From positions 1 to 64,000 of the forward strand of contig BNZC01000001.1 of NCBI GenBank assembly GCA_026000755.1: a stretch of DNA of 64,000 nucleotides. The letters run 5' to 3'. Shown here piece after piece: positions 8,553 to 17,892 of this stretch. Both the position numbers and the translations under genes were made by a program. The stretch is from Clostridia bacterium. Its GTDB lineage: Bacteria; Bacillota; Clostridia; Lachnospirales; Lachnospiraceae. The first letter of the stretch is position 1. Each line of letters begins with the position of its first letter. The notes under the pieces were generated by a model. The model had not been told where the DNA came from. It worked only from the letters and a program-made list of their open reading frames with translations, and did no database searches.

Positions 8553-9425
8553 ATGAAGAAATTAGCAGTAATTTTAGCAATTGCCGCATTGGGAGTAGCA
8601 ACTCTCGTGGGTTGTGGCACAAAGGATGATGCAGACACAAGTAAGACCGGATCAACTACAGGTGGTGAGATTCAAGTTATCTCCAGAGAAGACGGATCCG
8701 GAACCCGAGGAGCTTTTATTGAACTCTTTGGTGTGGAAGAAAAGGATGCCGATGGTAAGAAAGTAGATAAGACAACGGAAGAGGCTACCATCGTAAACAA
8801 CACGGAAGCGGTACTTACCGGTGTTGCAGGAAATAAAGATGCAATCGGCTATGTTTCTCTTGGTTCCTTAAAGGACACGGTAAAGGCATTAAAGATCAAT
8901 GGTGTGGATGCAACCGTTGCAAACATCAAAGATGGAAGCTATGAGATTTCAAGACCCTTTAACATTGCAACAAAGGGAACACCAAGCGAAGTGACACAGG
9001 ATTTCATTAACTTTATTTTAAGCAAGGACGGACAGGACATCATTGAGAAGAACGGATACATTAAGACCGATGACAGTGCCAAGGAATTTACAAGCAATAA
9101 GGCAAGCGGAAAGATTTTAATTGCAGGCTCTTCTTCCGTATCTCCTGTTATGGAAAAGCTGATTGAAGCTTACGAGAAAGTAAACACAGCGGCAACCCTT
9201 GACTTAAACACCAACGATTCCACCACAGGCATACAGGCAGCCATAGACGGAACAGCAGACATTGCAATGTCAAGCCGTGAGTTAAAGGATAGCGAAAGTG
9301 AACTGAAAGCCACACAGATTGCTTTAGATGGTATCGTAATCGTGGTAAATAAGGATAATGCAACAAGTGATTTGACCAAGGATGTGGTAAAAGAGATCTT
9401 TACCGGAGCAAAAACCGAGTGGTAA
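8553..9425 (+). CDS. pstS: Phosphate ABC transporter substrate-binding lipoprotein, apparently circularly permuted
   Basis: Binding lipoprotein of 290 residues that delivers phosphate to PstCA. A lipobox ends at Cys21 (LVGC). The half that is normally C-terminal comes first: SREDGSGTRG (44-53), IGYVSLG, SRPFNIATKG. The half that normally opens the mature protein follows: AGSSSVSPVMEKL (about 191-203), DGTADIAMSSREL (about 232-244), DGIVIVVNKDN, ending at FTGAKTEW. This is the order expected of a circular permutation. ATG 8553 is preceded by AAAGGAGGAAG; an upstream in-frame ATG at 8508 lies in the promoter. Confidence 0.88.
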   Translation: MKKLAVILAIAALGVATLVGCGTKDDADTSKTGSTTGGEIQVISREDGSGTRGAFIELFGVEEKDADGKKVDKTTEEATIVNNTEAVLTGVAGNKDAIGYVSLGSLKDTVKALKINGVDATVANIKDGSYEISRPFNIATKGTPSEVTQDFINFILSKDGQDIIEKNGYIKTDDSAKEFTSNKASGKILIAGSSSVSPVMEKLIEAYEKVNTAATLDLNTNDSTTGIQAAIDGTADIAMSSRELKDSESELKATQIALDGIVIVVNKDNATSDLTKDVVKEIFTGAKTEW

Positions 9426-9522
9426 GATAGGTGCAAGCCGTAGTTGATTTGCCAAACAAATTGTGCTATAATTTTATAAGTGAGTACAGATCCGATTTGT
9501 GAGGCAAATAAAAATCGGCATA

Positions 9523-9562
9523 GAATAGAGAATGCGGGAGATAAATCCCCCATTCTCTATTC
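9523..9562 (+). other. Intercistronic hairpin between pstS and pstC
   Basis: GAATAGAGAATG at 9523-9534 is perfectly complementary to 9551-9562, with a further GGG/CCC inside the loop. No T-run follows. Such a hairpin after the binding-protein gene is usually thought to stabilise upstream mRNA or attenuate, giving more PstS than permease. Confidence 0.7.
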
Positions 9563-9597
9563 CCATGAAATGGCTTTTTGAAAATGGAGATTCTGGT

Positions 9598-10521
9598 ATG
9601 AATAAAGATGAAACGGCAGCCCTTGGCGGATTTCGATCCTCTCGGGCATGGAGAAAAACAAAAGAGAATCTAGCCTATGTTTTGTTTTTGGCAGCGGCAT
9701 TGACCTGTATTTTAGCAGTTCTTCTCATTTGCATATTTTTGTTTATTAATGGCATTCCCGCAATGAATAAGATCGGATTTTTCTCATTTTTAGGAGGAAC
9801 AAAGTGGGCGCCCAACAATGTTCCGGCTTCTTATGGGATCTTCCCAATGATACTGGGCAGTATTTATATTACGGCAGGTGCAATTGTAATCGGCGTGCCG
9901 ATTGGCATTTTAACCGCAGTGTTTATGGCACGTTTTTGTCCCAGGAAGATTTATTTTCCTCTAAAATCCGCAGTGGACTTACTGGCGGGTATTCCCTCTG
10001 TAGTATACGGCTTCTTCGGTCTTGTGGTCTTGGTTCCCCTTGTGATGGACGGCTGTAAATTCTTCGGGATAAAAAGCCCGGGAACTTCGATTTTTACCGC
10101 ATCCATCCTCTTGGGAATCATGATTTTGCCTACCATTATCGGCGTAAGTGAGGCTGCCATTCGAGCCGTTCCGGAAAGCTATTATGAAGGGGCTTTGGCA
10201 CTGGGGGCAACCCATGAGAGAAGTGTGTTTTTCTCCGTTGTACCGGCGGCAAAGTCAGGCATTATGGCAGGCGTGGTCTTAGGCGTGGGGCGTGCAATCG
10301 GAGAAACCATGGCAGTTATTCTCGTGGCAGGTAATCAACCGCGAATCCCTACGGATTTATTTCATGGTGCACGTACCTTAACCGCCAATATTGTTATGGA
10401 AATGGGCTACGCTTCGGATTTGCATAGAGAGGCTTTGATTGCCACAGGAGTGGTGCTTTTTGTCTTTATTCTGATTATCAACCTGCTATTCTCTTTGTTG
10501 AAAAGGAGGGGGGAAGAATGA
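9598..10521 (+). CDS. pstC: Phosphate ABC transporter permease PstC
   Basis: Inner-membrane permease of 307 residues with six predicted spans and the EAA-type loop (ESYYEGALALGATHERSVFFSVVPAAKSGIMAGVVLG). FFSFLGGTKWAPN after the first span is typical of PstC. ATG 9598 is preceded by GGAGA; the frame is open from 9532, but that part forms the intercistronic hairpin. It pairs with PstA, and the genes overlap by four bases. Confidence 0.93.
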   Translation: MNKDETAALGGFRSSRAWRKTKENLAYVLFLAAALTCILAVLLICIFLFINGIPAMNKIGFFSFLGGTKWAPNNVPASYGIFPMILGSIYITAGAIVIGVPIGILTAVFMARFCPRKIYFPLKSAVDLLAGIPSVVYGFFGLVVLVPLVMDGCKFFGIKSPGTSIFTASILLGIMILPTIIGVSEAAIRAVPESYYEGALALGATHERSVFFSVVPAAKSGIMAGVVLGVGRAIGETMAVILVAGNQPRIPTDLFHGARTLTANIVMEMGYASDLHREALIATGVVLFVFILIINLLFSLLKRRGEE

Positions 10522-11372
10522 ATGACGTAAAGGAAGCAAAACGTAGTAAAGGAAAACGGGGACTCCTTTCTTGGGTCTTATTTATCCTGGTGATAGCGGC
10601 GGCATTTATCACCTTTGCCGTATTGATTTTTTTGATTGCCTATATCTTAATACAGGGCGTACCCCATTTGCGGCCATCGCTATTCGCCTTCAAGTATACC
10701 AGCGATAATGTTTCCATGATGCCCGCCATTATAAATACTTTGTTTATCACTTTAGTATCCTTGCTGATGGCAGTACCCCTTGGCATTGGAGCCGCTATTT
10801 ATCTGGTGGAATATGCGAAACGGGGCAATAAATTGGTAAATCTGGTACGCATTACGGCGGAAACCTTATCGGGCATTCCATCCATTGTATACGGACTCTT
10901 CGGTATGCTGTTTTTCGTAATCAATCTGAAATTAGGGCTGTCTGTCTTATCGGGATCCCTTACCTTGGCAATTATGATTTTACCGCTGATTATGCGTACC
11001 ACAGAAGAAGCCTTAAAGGCTGTGCCGGATTCCTTCCGGGAAGGAAGCTTTGGTCTGGGAGCAGGAAGAGTGCGAACGATTTTTCGCATTGTCTTGCCAT
11101 CGGCTGTACCCGGGATTTTGGCAGGCGTTATTTTGGCAATCGGGCGTATTGTGGGAGAAACGGCGGCGCTTATGTACACCGCAGGAACCGTAACGAAGAT
11201 TGCGGGTAATCTGTCGGCGCCTGGGCGTACTTTGGCGTATCATATGTATAACCTCTCAGGCGAGGGCTTGCACACCAATGAAGCTTACGCCACGGCGGTG
11301 GTTCTTTTGGTTGTAGTCGTGCTGATTAATTTCCTTTCCGGCATGGTTGCAAAGGCATTGGCGAAGAATTAG
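10518..11372 (+). CDS. pstA: Phosphate ABC transporter permease PstA
   Basis: Second membrane subunit of the high-affinity phosphate importer, 284 residues. Six spans are predicted, with the loop [21 protein letters not shown] and the stretch [12 protein letters not shown] found in PstA. The start overlaps the pstC stop (ATGA) after a GGAGGGG ribosome site. It forms the translocation channel with PstC and is driven by PstB, encoded 25 bases downstream. Confidence 0.94.
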   Translation: MNDVKEAKRSKGKRGLLSWVLFILVIAAAFITFAVLIFLIAYILIQGVPHLRPSLFAFKYTSDNVSMMPAIINTLFITLVSLLMAVPLGIGAAIYLVEYAKRGNKLVNLVRITAETLSGIPSIVYGLFGMLFFVINLKLGLSVLSGSLTLAIMILPLIMRTTEEALKAVPDSFREGSFGLGAGRVRTIFRIVLPSAVPGILAGVILAIGRIVGETAALMYTAGTVTKIAGNLSAPGRTLAYHMYNLSGEGLHTNEAYATAVVLLVVVVLINFLSGMVAKALAKN

Positions 11373-11397
11373 GCACACAGAAAGGTGTAAGCAGAAG

Positions 11398-12162
11398 ATG
11401 AAACAAGAAAAGGCAGAAAAAATCAAAATCAGCAACTTGGATTTATATTACGGAGACTTTCACGCCTTAAAAAATGTGAACCTCTCCCTTGTGGAAAATA
11501 AAATCAGCGCATTTATCGGACCTTCCGGCTGTGGGAAATCAACCCTGTTAAAGACACTAAATCGCATGAATGATTTGGTGGAGGGCTGTAAGATTACCGG
11601 TACGGTTACCCTTGATAATGAGGACGTTTACCGTTCTTTAGACACCAATGAATTGAGGAAACGGGTGGGCATGGTGTTTCAAAAACCGAATCCATTTCCT
11701 ATGAGCATTTACGATAACATTGCCTTTGGCCCCAGAACCCACGGGATCAGGGGCAAGGCACAGTTAGATGAAATCGTTGAAACCTCACTGCAAAATGCGG
11801 CAATCTGGGATGAGGTAAAGGATAGGCTCAAAAAAAGTGCCTTGGGCTTATCGGGAGGACAACAGCAGCGTTTGTGTATTGCCCGTGCTTTGGCGGTAAA
11901 TCCGGAAATTATTTTAATGGATGAACCAACCTCTGCACTAGATCCGATTTCTACTTCTAAAATAGAGGATCTTGTGATAGAATTGAAGAAGAAGTATACG
12001 ATTATTATAGTGACCCATAATATGCAGCAGGCAACCCGTATTTCAGATACAACGGTTTTCTTCCTCTTGGGAGAAATCATTGAAACGGCGGATACCCACA
12101 CTCTGTTTGCTCGCCCGAAGGATAAGCGGACGGAGGACTATATTACAGGAAGGTTTGGATGA
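11398..12162 (+). CDS. pstB: Phosphate ABC transporter ATP-binding protein PstB
   Basis: ATPase of 254 residues. Walker [10 protein letters not shown], the PstB-typical Q-loop region [18 protein letters not shown], signature LSGGQQQR and Walker [14 protein letters not shown] are all intact. The frame is open from 11347, but ATG 11398 with AGGTG upstream gives the normal family length and avoids pstA overlap. It ends five bases before phoU. Confidence 0.95.
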   Translation: MKQEKAEKIKISNLDLYYGDFHALKNVNLSLVENKISAFIGPSGCGKSTLLKTLNRMNDLVEGCKITGTVTLDNEDVYRSLDTNELRKRVGMVFQKPNPFPMSIYDNIAFGPRTHGIRGKAQLDEIVETSLQNAAIWDEVKDRLKKSALGLSGGQQQRLCIARALAVNPEIILMDEPTSALDPISTSKIEDLVIELKKKYTIIIVTHNMQQATRISDTTVFFLLGEIIETADTHTLFARPKDKRTEDYITGRFG

Positions 12163-12166
12163 TGAT

Positions 12167-12850
12167 ATGAGAAATCGTTTTGAGAAACAATTAGAGCAGG
12201 TACACAATGAATTGATCGAAATGGGAAATCTGGTGGAGAAATCCATTCAAATGGCAATCACGGTTTTCCTGAAAAAGGATGAACAGCTTGCCCAAGAGGC
12301 CATTGACTTTGACCGGGAAATCAATCGCCAAGAGCGAAAGGTGGAAGGCTTGTGTATGCGGCTTTTACTGGAGCAACAGCCGGTGGCAAAGGATTTGCGG
12401 ATGTTGTATGCGGCATTAAAAATGATTGCGGATATGGAACGAATCGGTGATTATGCACAGGATATTGCAGAAAGTGTTTTGCAAACCCCAAGCGATTTGT
12501 ATATTAGTGATTTACCCTTGACGGCACAGATGGCAATGGAAACGGTGCTTATGGTGACCAGAAGCGTAGAAGCTTTTGTACAGAGCAACTTGGAAATGGC
12601 AAAATCTATCTTGGCACAAGATGACGCTTTAGATGCCCAATATGAGGAAATGAAGCAGCTCTTGGTTCAAAAAATAAAGGAACATCCGGAACATGGCATG
12701 GAAGCCGTGGAGATGTTGATTGTGGCAAGACATTTAGAACGTATTGGCGACCATGCGGTGAACATTGCGGAGTGGGTGATTTATTCGATTACAGGACGTC
12801 ATGCAGGCAAGCGAGAATTAGAAGAGGAGCAGTTAAGTCCCGGGCTGTAG
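12167..12850 (+). CDS. phoU: Phosphate transport system regulator PhoU
   Basis: Cytoplasmic helical protein of 227 residues made of two PhoU repeats. Each repeat holds the metal-binding pattern ADMERIGDYAQDIAE (first) and HLERIGDHAVNIAEW (second). PhoU represses phosphate signalling and restrains PstSCAB when phosphate is ample. The frame is open from 12080 inside pstB, but family alignment starts at MRNRFEKQL (12167). It closes the pst operon. Confidence 0.93.
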   Translation: MRNRFEKQLEQVHNELIEMGNLVEKSIQMAITVFLKKDEQLAQEAIDFDREINRQERKVEGLCMRLLLEQQPVAKDLRMLYAALKMIADMERIGDYAQDIAESVLQTPSDLYISDLPLTAQMAMETVLMVTRSVEAFVQSNLEMAKSILAQDDALDAQYEEMKQLLVQKIKEHPEHGMEAVEMLIVARHLERIGDHAVNIAEWVIYSITGRHAGKRELEEEQLSPGL

Positions 12851-12913
12851 GGTCTTTCATATCTAAGACTTTTGGTTGCTGCGATAAGCAAATACAAAAA
12901 AGGAGCAAGTCAA

Positions 12914-13651
12914 ATGAGTGATTTAAGGGCAGTTATTTTAGCGGCGGGAAAAGGAACCAGAATGCAATCCGACCTGCCGAAGGTTTTGCATGAAATAGAG
13001 GGAACCCCTCTGGCGGATTATGTCATTGATGCCGCCCGTGGTGCAGGGGTGGCGGAAATCTGTGTTGTGGTAGGCTATCAGGCGGAACGTGTCAGGGAAA
13101 GCTTGCACCACAAGGATGTGGTATATGCCTTGCAAGAAGAACAGCTTGGAACCGGTCATGCGGTCAAGTGTGCGGCGGATTTTCTGGGAAATACAGGAGA
13201 AACCTTAATCCTGTTCGGAGATACCCCTCTCATTACGGCGAAGACATTAAAAGAGCTGATTGCTCATCATAGGGAAAAGAAAAATGCTGTGACGGTACTT
13301 ACCGCCGTGGTAGAAGATCCCTTTGGATACGGACGTATTATCCGAAATGAAACCGGTGAATTTGTAAAGAGTGTGGAACATAAGGATGCCAAAGAACAGG
13401 AATTGTTTGTCAATGAAATCAATTCGGGTATGTACGTGTTTGACACGGCAGAGCTAAAGGAAGCCTTAGAACAGTTGCGCCCTGACAATGCCCAAGGCGA
13501 ATACTATCTGCCGGATACCATAGTAAGCATTAAGAAAAAAGGCTTGTTAGTGGATGCCTATCAGGCGAAGGATCCCTTAGATATTGTGGGAGTCAATGAC
13601 ACAGAGCAGTTGAAAGCGGCAGCGGGCGTGATTCGGAGAAGACGATCATAA
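12914..13651 (+). CDS. UDP-N-acetylglucosamine pyrophosphorylase domain protein (GlmU N-terminal half only)
   Basis: Nucleotidyltransferase of 245 residues matching the uridylyltransferase half of GlmU, which makes UDP-GlcNAc from GlcNAc-1-P and UTP for the cell wall. Motifs seen: LAAGKGTRMQSDLPKVLH, LFGDTPLI, GYGRIIR, EINSGMYVFD, VGVNDTEQL. The chain stops right after that domain; the left-handed beta-helix acetyltransferase half (about 210 more residues in normal GlmU) is absent and the stop overlaps the pth start. Either the acetyltransferase is encoded elsewhere or the role has changed. ATG 12914 follows AAAAGGAG. Confidence 0.85.
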   Translation: MSDLRAVILAAGKGTRMQSDLPKVLHEIEGTPLADYVIDAARGAGVAEICVVVGYQAERVRESLHHKDVVYALQEEQLGTGHAVKCAADFLGNTGETLILFGDTPLITAKTLKELIAHHREKKNAVTVLTAVVEDPFGYGRIIRNETGEFVKSVEHKDAKEQELFVNEINSGMYVFDTAELKEALEQLRPDNAQGEYYLPDTIVSIKKKGLLVDAYQAKDPLDIVGVNDTEQLKAAAGVIRRRRS

Positions 13652-14262
13652 TGTTTTTATTTGGAAAAAAAGTGATAGGTACCCCCCCCTATGTGCTTGT
13701 AGGTCTTGGAAATCCGGGGAAGCAATACGAAAATACCCGCCACAATGCGGGCTTTGCCGTAATTGATGCCTTGGCAAAGGAATATGGCATTTCCTTGAAA
13801 GAAAAGAAATTCCATGCTATTTTGGGAAGGGGCGTAATTGCAGGACATAGAGTTCTGCTCCTAAAACCCCAGACTTTTATGAACAAAAGCGGGGAAGCCA
13901 TAGCGGCGGCATTGAAGTTTTATAATAGTGAGCCGGAGGGCAGACTGATAGTGATTTACGATGACATCAGTTTGCCACCCGGCAAATTGCGTATCCGCAC
14001 AAAGGGTAGTGCAGGTGGGCATAACGGAATCAAAAACATTATTGCCCATATGAAAACTCAAGAATTTTTGCGTATCAAAATAGGGGTAGGCGAAAAGCCA
14101 AAGGAATGGGATTTGATTGATTATGTACTGGGGCATTTTTCCAAAGAAGAACAGTTTGTTATGGAAGAAGCGGGCAAACAAGCGGTTGCTGTGATACCCT
14201 TATTGTTGGAAGGAAAAGTAGAACAAGCTATGAATCAAATTGGAATTATGCAAAAAGAATAG
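13651..14262 (+). CDS. pth: Peptidyl-tRNA hydrolase
   Basis: Releases peptides from stalled peptidyl-tRNA. The 203-residue protein has GLGNPGKQYENTRHNAGF with catalytic His31, MNKSGEAI, and the DDISLPPGKLR...GGHNGIKNI core. The start overlaps the previous stop (TAATG). About 11 residues precede the usual N-terminus, and this extension contains a run of eight C at 13682-13689. In Clostridia pth often follows glmU and prs; prs is missing here. A second, partial copy of its 3' end lies just downstream. Confidence 0.95.
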   Translation: MFLFGKKVIGTPPYVLVGLGNPGKQYENTRHNAGFAVIDALAKEYGISLKEKKFHAILGRGVIAGHRVLLLKPQTFMNKSGEAIAAALKFYNSEPEGRLIVIYDDISLPPGKLRIRTKGSAGGHNGIKNIIAHMKTQEFLRIKIGVGEKPKEWDLIDYVLGHFSKEEQFVMEEAGKQAVAVIPLLLEGKVEQAMNQIGIMQKE

Positions 14263-14325
14263 AAGCTTGCTCGTTTCTGTTACACTCTTGTTGTTGGAAG
14301 GAAAAGTAGAACAAGCTATGAATCA
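14203..14325 (+). repeat. Direct repeat of the pth 3' end
   Basis: Thirty-five bases at 14203-14237 (inside pth) recur exactly at 14291-14325, 88 bases later. The second copy lies in a frame that runs from about 14279 to a stop at 14345-14347 and reads VTLLLLEGKVEQAMNQLGV, matching the pth tail VIPLLLEGKVEQAMNQIGI, but with a different final end (RRS). That stop overlaps the ATG of the ACT gene. Confidence 0.85.
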
Positions 14326-14347
14326 GCTTGGAGTTAGGAGATCATAA
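14279..14347 (+). pseudogene. Remnant of a second pth C-terminus
   Basis: The fragment encodes the last about 22 residues of a Pth-like protein without start or catalytic part. It differs from the intact tail at both ends, so it is not a simple recent tandem copy; it may be the original end of pth displaced by recombination. TAATG coupling to the ACT gene supports that this was once the natural upstream junction. Confidence 0.6.
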
Positions 14348-14631
14348 TGGAACAAAAAACAGATCGTGTCATTATTACTGTATTGGGAAAGGATACCGTG
14401 GGTATTATCGCCAAGGTTTGTACCTATCTGGCACAGAAGAAGATCAATGTGTTAGACATTAGTCAAACCATTGTGCAGGATTTCTTTCAGATGATGATGA
14501 TTGTGGATCAGACAAACAGTCTTGTAAGCTTTGAGGAATACGTGGGGGCATTAGAGGCCTTGGGAGAAGAAATCGGTGTGGTCATAAAGTGTCAGCGGGA
14601 AGCGATTTTTGAGCAAATGCATCGAATCTAA
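14347..14631 (+). CDS. ACT domain-containing protein (UPF0237-like)
   Basis: Small cytoplasmic protein of 94 residues consisting of one ACT domain: DRVIITVLGKDTVGIIAKVC, then KINVLDISQTIVQDFFQMMMIVD. ACT modules bind amino acids and regulate partner proteins. It stands just before the PFL/UPF0210 gene, an arrangement that recurs in Firmicutes and suggests a common role not yet known to me. The start overlaps the pth-remnant stop. Confidence 0.88.
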   Translation: MEQKTDRVIITVLGKDTVGIIAKVCTYLAQKKINVLDISQTIVQDFFQMMMIVDQTNSLVSFEEYVGALEALGEEIGVVIKCQREAIFEQMHRI

Positions 14632-14720
14632 TCTGCAAATTAGTAGTAACATTCATTGCATAATCAACGTGTAGGCACGCTCCTTTTGTCTGCACTCATG
14701 TATAATTAGGAGTAAGTATT

Positions 14721-16085
14721 ATGGCAAGTCTTTGGGAAGTACATGAAACCAATCAAATGATAGAGAAGGAAAACCTGGATGTGCGTACCATCACGCTGGG
14801 TCTTTCTCTCTTGGACTGCGCAGGTTCGAATCTGGCTGAGGTAGAACAAAAGATTTACGATAAAATAACCAAAACGGCCGCTAACTTGGTGTCCGTAGGG
14901 GAATCAATTGCAAGGGATTATGGCATTCCCGTAGTGAATAAACGCATTTCGGTAAGCCCCATTTCCTTGGTGGGCGGATCTGCCTGTAAGGACAGTGCAG
15001 ATTTTATCCGTTTGGCAAAGACATTAGATAAAGCGGCAAAGGCTGTTGGGGTGAACTTTATCGGAGGTTATTCCGCTCTGGTGCAAAAGGGCATGACAAA
15101 GGCGGATGAACACCTGATTCGTTCGATTCCGAGGGCTTTAGCAGACACGGATGTGGTATGCAGTTCCGTCAATGTGGCATCCACAAAAAGCGGCATTAAC
15201 ATGGACGGCGTACGCCTGATGGGAGAAGTGATAAAGGAAACAGCGGAACTTACCAAAGAGCGGGATTCTTTTGGCTGTGTGAAACTTGTGGTCTTTTGCA
15301 ATGCACCGGATGATAATCCGTTTATGGCGGGAGCATTTCACGGTGTGACAGAAGCGGAGGCAGTGATTAATGTGGGAGTCAGCGGCCCCGGCGTGGTAAA
15401 GACCGCCTTAGAAAGTGTTCGGGGGGGGGACTTTGAACTGCTGTGTGAAACGATTAAAAAAACTGCCTTTAAGATAACACGAGTGGGTCAGTTGGTGGCG
15501 CAGGAGGCAAGCAGACGGCTTCAGATTCCCTTTGGTATTATTGATTTATCCCTTGCTCCTACTCCCGCAATCGGGGATAGCGTAGCGGAGATTTTGGAGG
15601 AAATTGGTTTAGAATACGCAGGCGCACCGGGAACTACGGCAGCCCTTGCCCTCTTAAACGATCAGGTCAAAAAGGGCGGCGTTATGGCATCTTCCTATGT
15701 GGGAGGACTAAGCGGTGCGTTTATCCCTGTGAGCGAGGATCAGGGCATGATTGATGCGGTGCGTGCAAATGCCTTAAGTTTAGAGAAATTAGAGGCTATG
15801 ACTTGTGTCTGTTCCGTTGGACTTGACATGGTTGCCGTGCCGGGAGATACAACGGCAAGCACAATTTCAGGGATTTTAGCAGATGAGATGGCAATTGGTA
15901 TGATTAACCAAAAAACTACGGCGGTACGCCTGATACCCGTGCTGGGAAAAGGTGTGGGAGATGAGGCTCAGTTTGGCGGTTTGCTTGGCTATGCCCCCAT
16001 TATGCCGGTCAATCCCTATTCTTGCGAGAAGTTTATAGGTAGGGGAGGACGAATTCCTGCACCGATACATAGTTTCAAGAACTAG
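14721..16085 (+). CDS. PFL family protein (UPF0210/DUF711)
   Basis: Protein of 454 residues matching the UPF0210 family, which has a glycyl-radical-enzyme-like fold but no proven reaction. Recognisable parts: the N-terminal [15 protein letters not shown], the [13 protein letters not shown] segment, [11 protein letters not shown], and the C-terminal [22 protein letters not shown] run of nine G (15421-15429) encodes Arg-Gly-Gly. It follows the ACT gene by 89 bases. Confidence 0.9.
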   Translation: MASLWEVHETNQMIEKENLDVRTITLGLSLLDCAGSNLAEVEQKIYDKITKTAANLVSVGESIARDYGIPVVNKRISVSPISLVGGSACKDSADFIRLAKTLDKAAKAVGVNFIGGYSALVQKGMTKADEHLIRSIPRALADTDVVCSSVNVASTKSGINMDGVRLMGEVIKETAELTKERDSFGCVKLVVFCNAPDDNPFMAGAFHGVTEAEAVINVGVSGPGVVKTALESVRGGDFELLCETIKKTAFKITRVGQLVAQEASRRLQIPFGIIDLSLAPTPAIGDSVAEILEEIGLEYAGAPGTTAALALLNDQVKKGGVMASSYVGGLSGAFIPVSEDQGMIDAVRANALSLEKLEAMTCVCSVGLDMVAVPGDTTASTISGILADEMAIGMINQKTTAVRLIPVLGKGVGDEAQFGGLLGYAPIMPVNPYSCEKFIGRGGRIPAPIHSFKN

Positions 16086-16143
16086 ATATAGATAAAATAC
16101 CTCGTCGTCACCGTTTTTTTTCGTAAATTCCAAAAATAATTGC

Positions 16144-16172
16144 TTGACATTTTTTCAAGCTTATAGTATAGT
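16144..16172 (+). promoter_or_regulatory. Promoter of the tRNA-Thr gene
   Basis: TTGACA at 16144-16149 and TATAGT at 16167-16172 are separated by 17 bases. The tRNA begins 82 bases after the -10 box, leaving a leader that is processed away. Confidence 0.7.
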
Positions 16173-16253
16173 ATTCTTTGTGAGGTTTTTTAGTGAACCA
16201 TCGTATTTTTTTGGCACAATGTGCCTTGTCGGAACATAGACATTCCTCACTTT

Positions 16254-16326
16254 GCTGTTGTAGCACAGTCGGTAGTGCGTCGCATTGGTAGTGCGGAGGT
16301 CATGGGTTCGATTCCCATCAACAGCT
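16254..16326 (+). tRNA. tRNA-Thr (GGT)
   Basis: The acceptor stem GCTGTTG pairs with CAACAGC at 16319-16325. The anticodon stem TCGCA/TGCGG (one T-G) encloses loop TTGGTAG, anticodon GGT. The T-arm GGGTTCGATTCCC is standard and CCA is not encoded. A terminator follows within about 30 bases. Confidence 0.9.
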
Positions 16327-16354
16327 TGCGTGTATTGAAAATTTCCATATTGAA

Positions 16355-16401
16355 ATAAAAAACAGCCGGTACGTTAATTGTAACGTAGGCTGTTTTTTAT
16401 T
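16355..16401. terminator. Bidirectional terminator between tRNA-Thr and asnS
   Basis: AACAGCC and GGCTGTT flank an inner stem TACGTTA/TAACGTA, with A-runs on the left and T-runs on the right. It can stop both the tRNA-Thr transcript and the asnS transcript coming from the other side. Confidence 0.85.
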
Positions 16402-16410
16402 TCGATGATC

Positions 16411-17805
16411 TTACAACTCGCAATTATTCCAAGTCCTTGGAAATGGTATCACATCCCGAATATTTCCCATACCCGTTACATACATAATCAGGCGTTCAAA
16501 ACCCAGACCGAAACCGGAATGTCTGGCAGAGCCATATTTGCGTAAATCCAGATAAAAGCCGTAATCTTCTTCCTTTAAGTCCAGTTCCTTGATACGAGCA
16601 AGGAGCCGTTCATGATCGTCTTCCCTTTGGCTTCCGCCTATGATTTCTCCGATTCCGGGAACCAGGCAGTCCATGGCGGCAACTGTTTTACCGTCGGGAT
16701 TCTGTTTCATATAAAAGGCTTTGATGTCCTTGGGATAGTCCGTTACAAAGACCGGGCATTTGAAGAGTTCCTCGGTCAGATAGCGTTCATGCTCCGTCTG
16801 CAAATCCGCTCCCCATGCGACTTTGTATTCAAAGTGTTCGTTGTTTTTTACAAGCAAATCAATGGCTTGCGTATAGCTGACACGTGCAAAATCAGAGTTT
16901 ACCACATGGCGTAAGCGATCCAGTAAGCCTTTGTCCACAAAACTGTTAAAAAATTCCATTTCCTCGGGTGCTTCGCTAAGCACGTAGGAAATCACGTGCT
17001 TTAACAGACCTTCCGCTAAGAGCATATCGTCGCTTAAGTCTGCAAAAGCAATTTCCGGTTCAATCATCCAAAATTCCGCCGCATGGCGAGTGGTATTGGA
17101 GTGTTCCGCTCGAAAGGTAGGTCCAAAGGTATAGATGTTCCGAAATGCCATAGCGTAGGTTTCACCATTTAACTGACCGCTTACGGTGAGGTTTGTGGGT
17201 TTTCCGAAAAAATCCTTGCTGTAGTCAATGCCACCGGTGGGAAGATGGGGGGGGGTATCTAAGCCCAAGGTTGTAACTTGAAACATTTCCCCGGCACCCT
17301 CCGCATCATTTGCAGTAATGATGGGTGTGTGTACATAGACAAAATCCCGCTCCCTAAAGTACTGGTGAATGGCATAAGCCAGCAAGGAACGCACCCGAAA
17401 GACAGCGAAAAAGGTATTGGTTCGCGGTCTTAGATGGGAAATCGTCCGTAAATATTCAAACGTGTGGCGTTTCTTCTGCAAGGGGTAATCGGGGGAAGAA
17501 GCCCCTTCAATTATCACTTCTTTTGCCTGTAATTCAAAGGGCTGCTTCGCCTGTGGTGTGGCGACTAAGGTTCCGCTCGCTAAGATAGCAGTTCCTACGT
17601 TTAATTTGCTAAGCACATCAAAATTCGGCAGAGTTTCTCCATATACGATTTGTAGGGGTTCAAAAAAAGTGCCGTCACTTACAGCAAGAAAGCCGAAGTT
17701 TTTTGAACTGCGATTATTTTTCACCCAACCGCATATGCGAATTTCTGTTCCTGTATAGTTTTCTTTGTTACGATATAAGTCTTTGATATTCGTAAAATCT
17801 GTCAT
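16411..17805 (-). CDS. asnS: Asparaginyl-tRNA synthetase
   Basis: Class IIb synthetase of 464 residues that charges tRNA-Asn. An N-terminal OB-fold ([25 protein letters not shown]) is followed by the catalytic core with motif 2 ([24 protein letters not shown]) and motif 3 (GFGLGFERL). The insertion [17 protein letters not shown] is typical of AsnRS. A run of nine G on the plus strand (17247-17255) encodes Pro-Pro here. No T-box leader is visible upstream. Confidence 0.96.
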   Translation of the reverse strand: MTDFTNIKDLYRNKENYTGTEIRICGWVKNNRSSKNFGFLAVSDGTFFEPLQIVYGETLPNFDVLSKLNVGTAILASGTLVATPQAKQPFELQAKEVIIEGASSPDYPLQKKRHTFEYLRTISHLRPRTNTFFAVFRVRSLLAYAIHQYFRERDFVYVHTPIITANDAEGAGEMFQVTTLGLDTPPHLPTGGIDYSKDFFGKPTNLTVSGQLNGETYAMAFRNIYTFGPTFRAEHSNTTRHAAEFWMIEPEIAFADLSDDMLLAEGLLKHVISYVLSEAPEEMEFFNSFVDKGLLDRLRHVVNSDFARVSYTQAIDLLVKNNEHFEYKVAWGADLQTEHERYLTEELFKCPVFVTDYPKDIKAFYMKQNPDGKTVAAMDCLVPGIGEIIGGSQREDDHERLLARIKELDLKEEDYGFYLDLRKYGSARHSGFGLGFERLIMYVTGMGNIRDVIPFPRTWNNCEL

Positions 17806-17825
17806 GGGTTTTCTTCCTTTGGATT

Positions 17826-17868
17826 TATAGCAGTTTTACACGACAAAATGTCATATAAAACTGCTATA
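17826..17868. other. Perfect 13-bp stem-loop between the lipoprotein gene and asnS
   Basis: TATAGCAGTTTTA at 17826-17838 is the exact complement of 17856-17868, around a 17-base loop that holds a further GACA/TGTC. No strong T-run follows on the minus strand. It may act as a processing or weak termination signal between the two genes. Confidence 0.6.
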
Positions 17869-17892
17869 TTTTTATTACACTTATGCTTTTTC

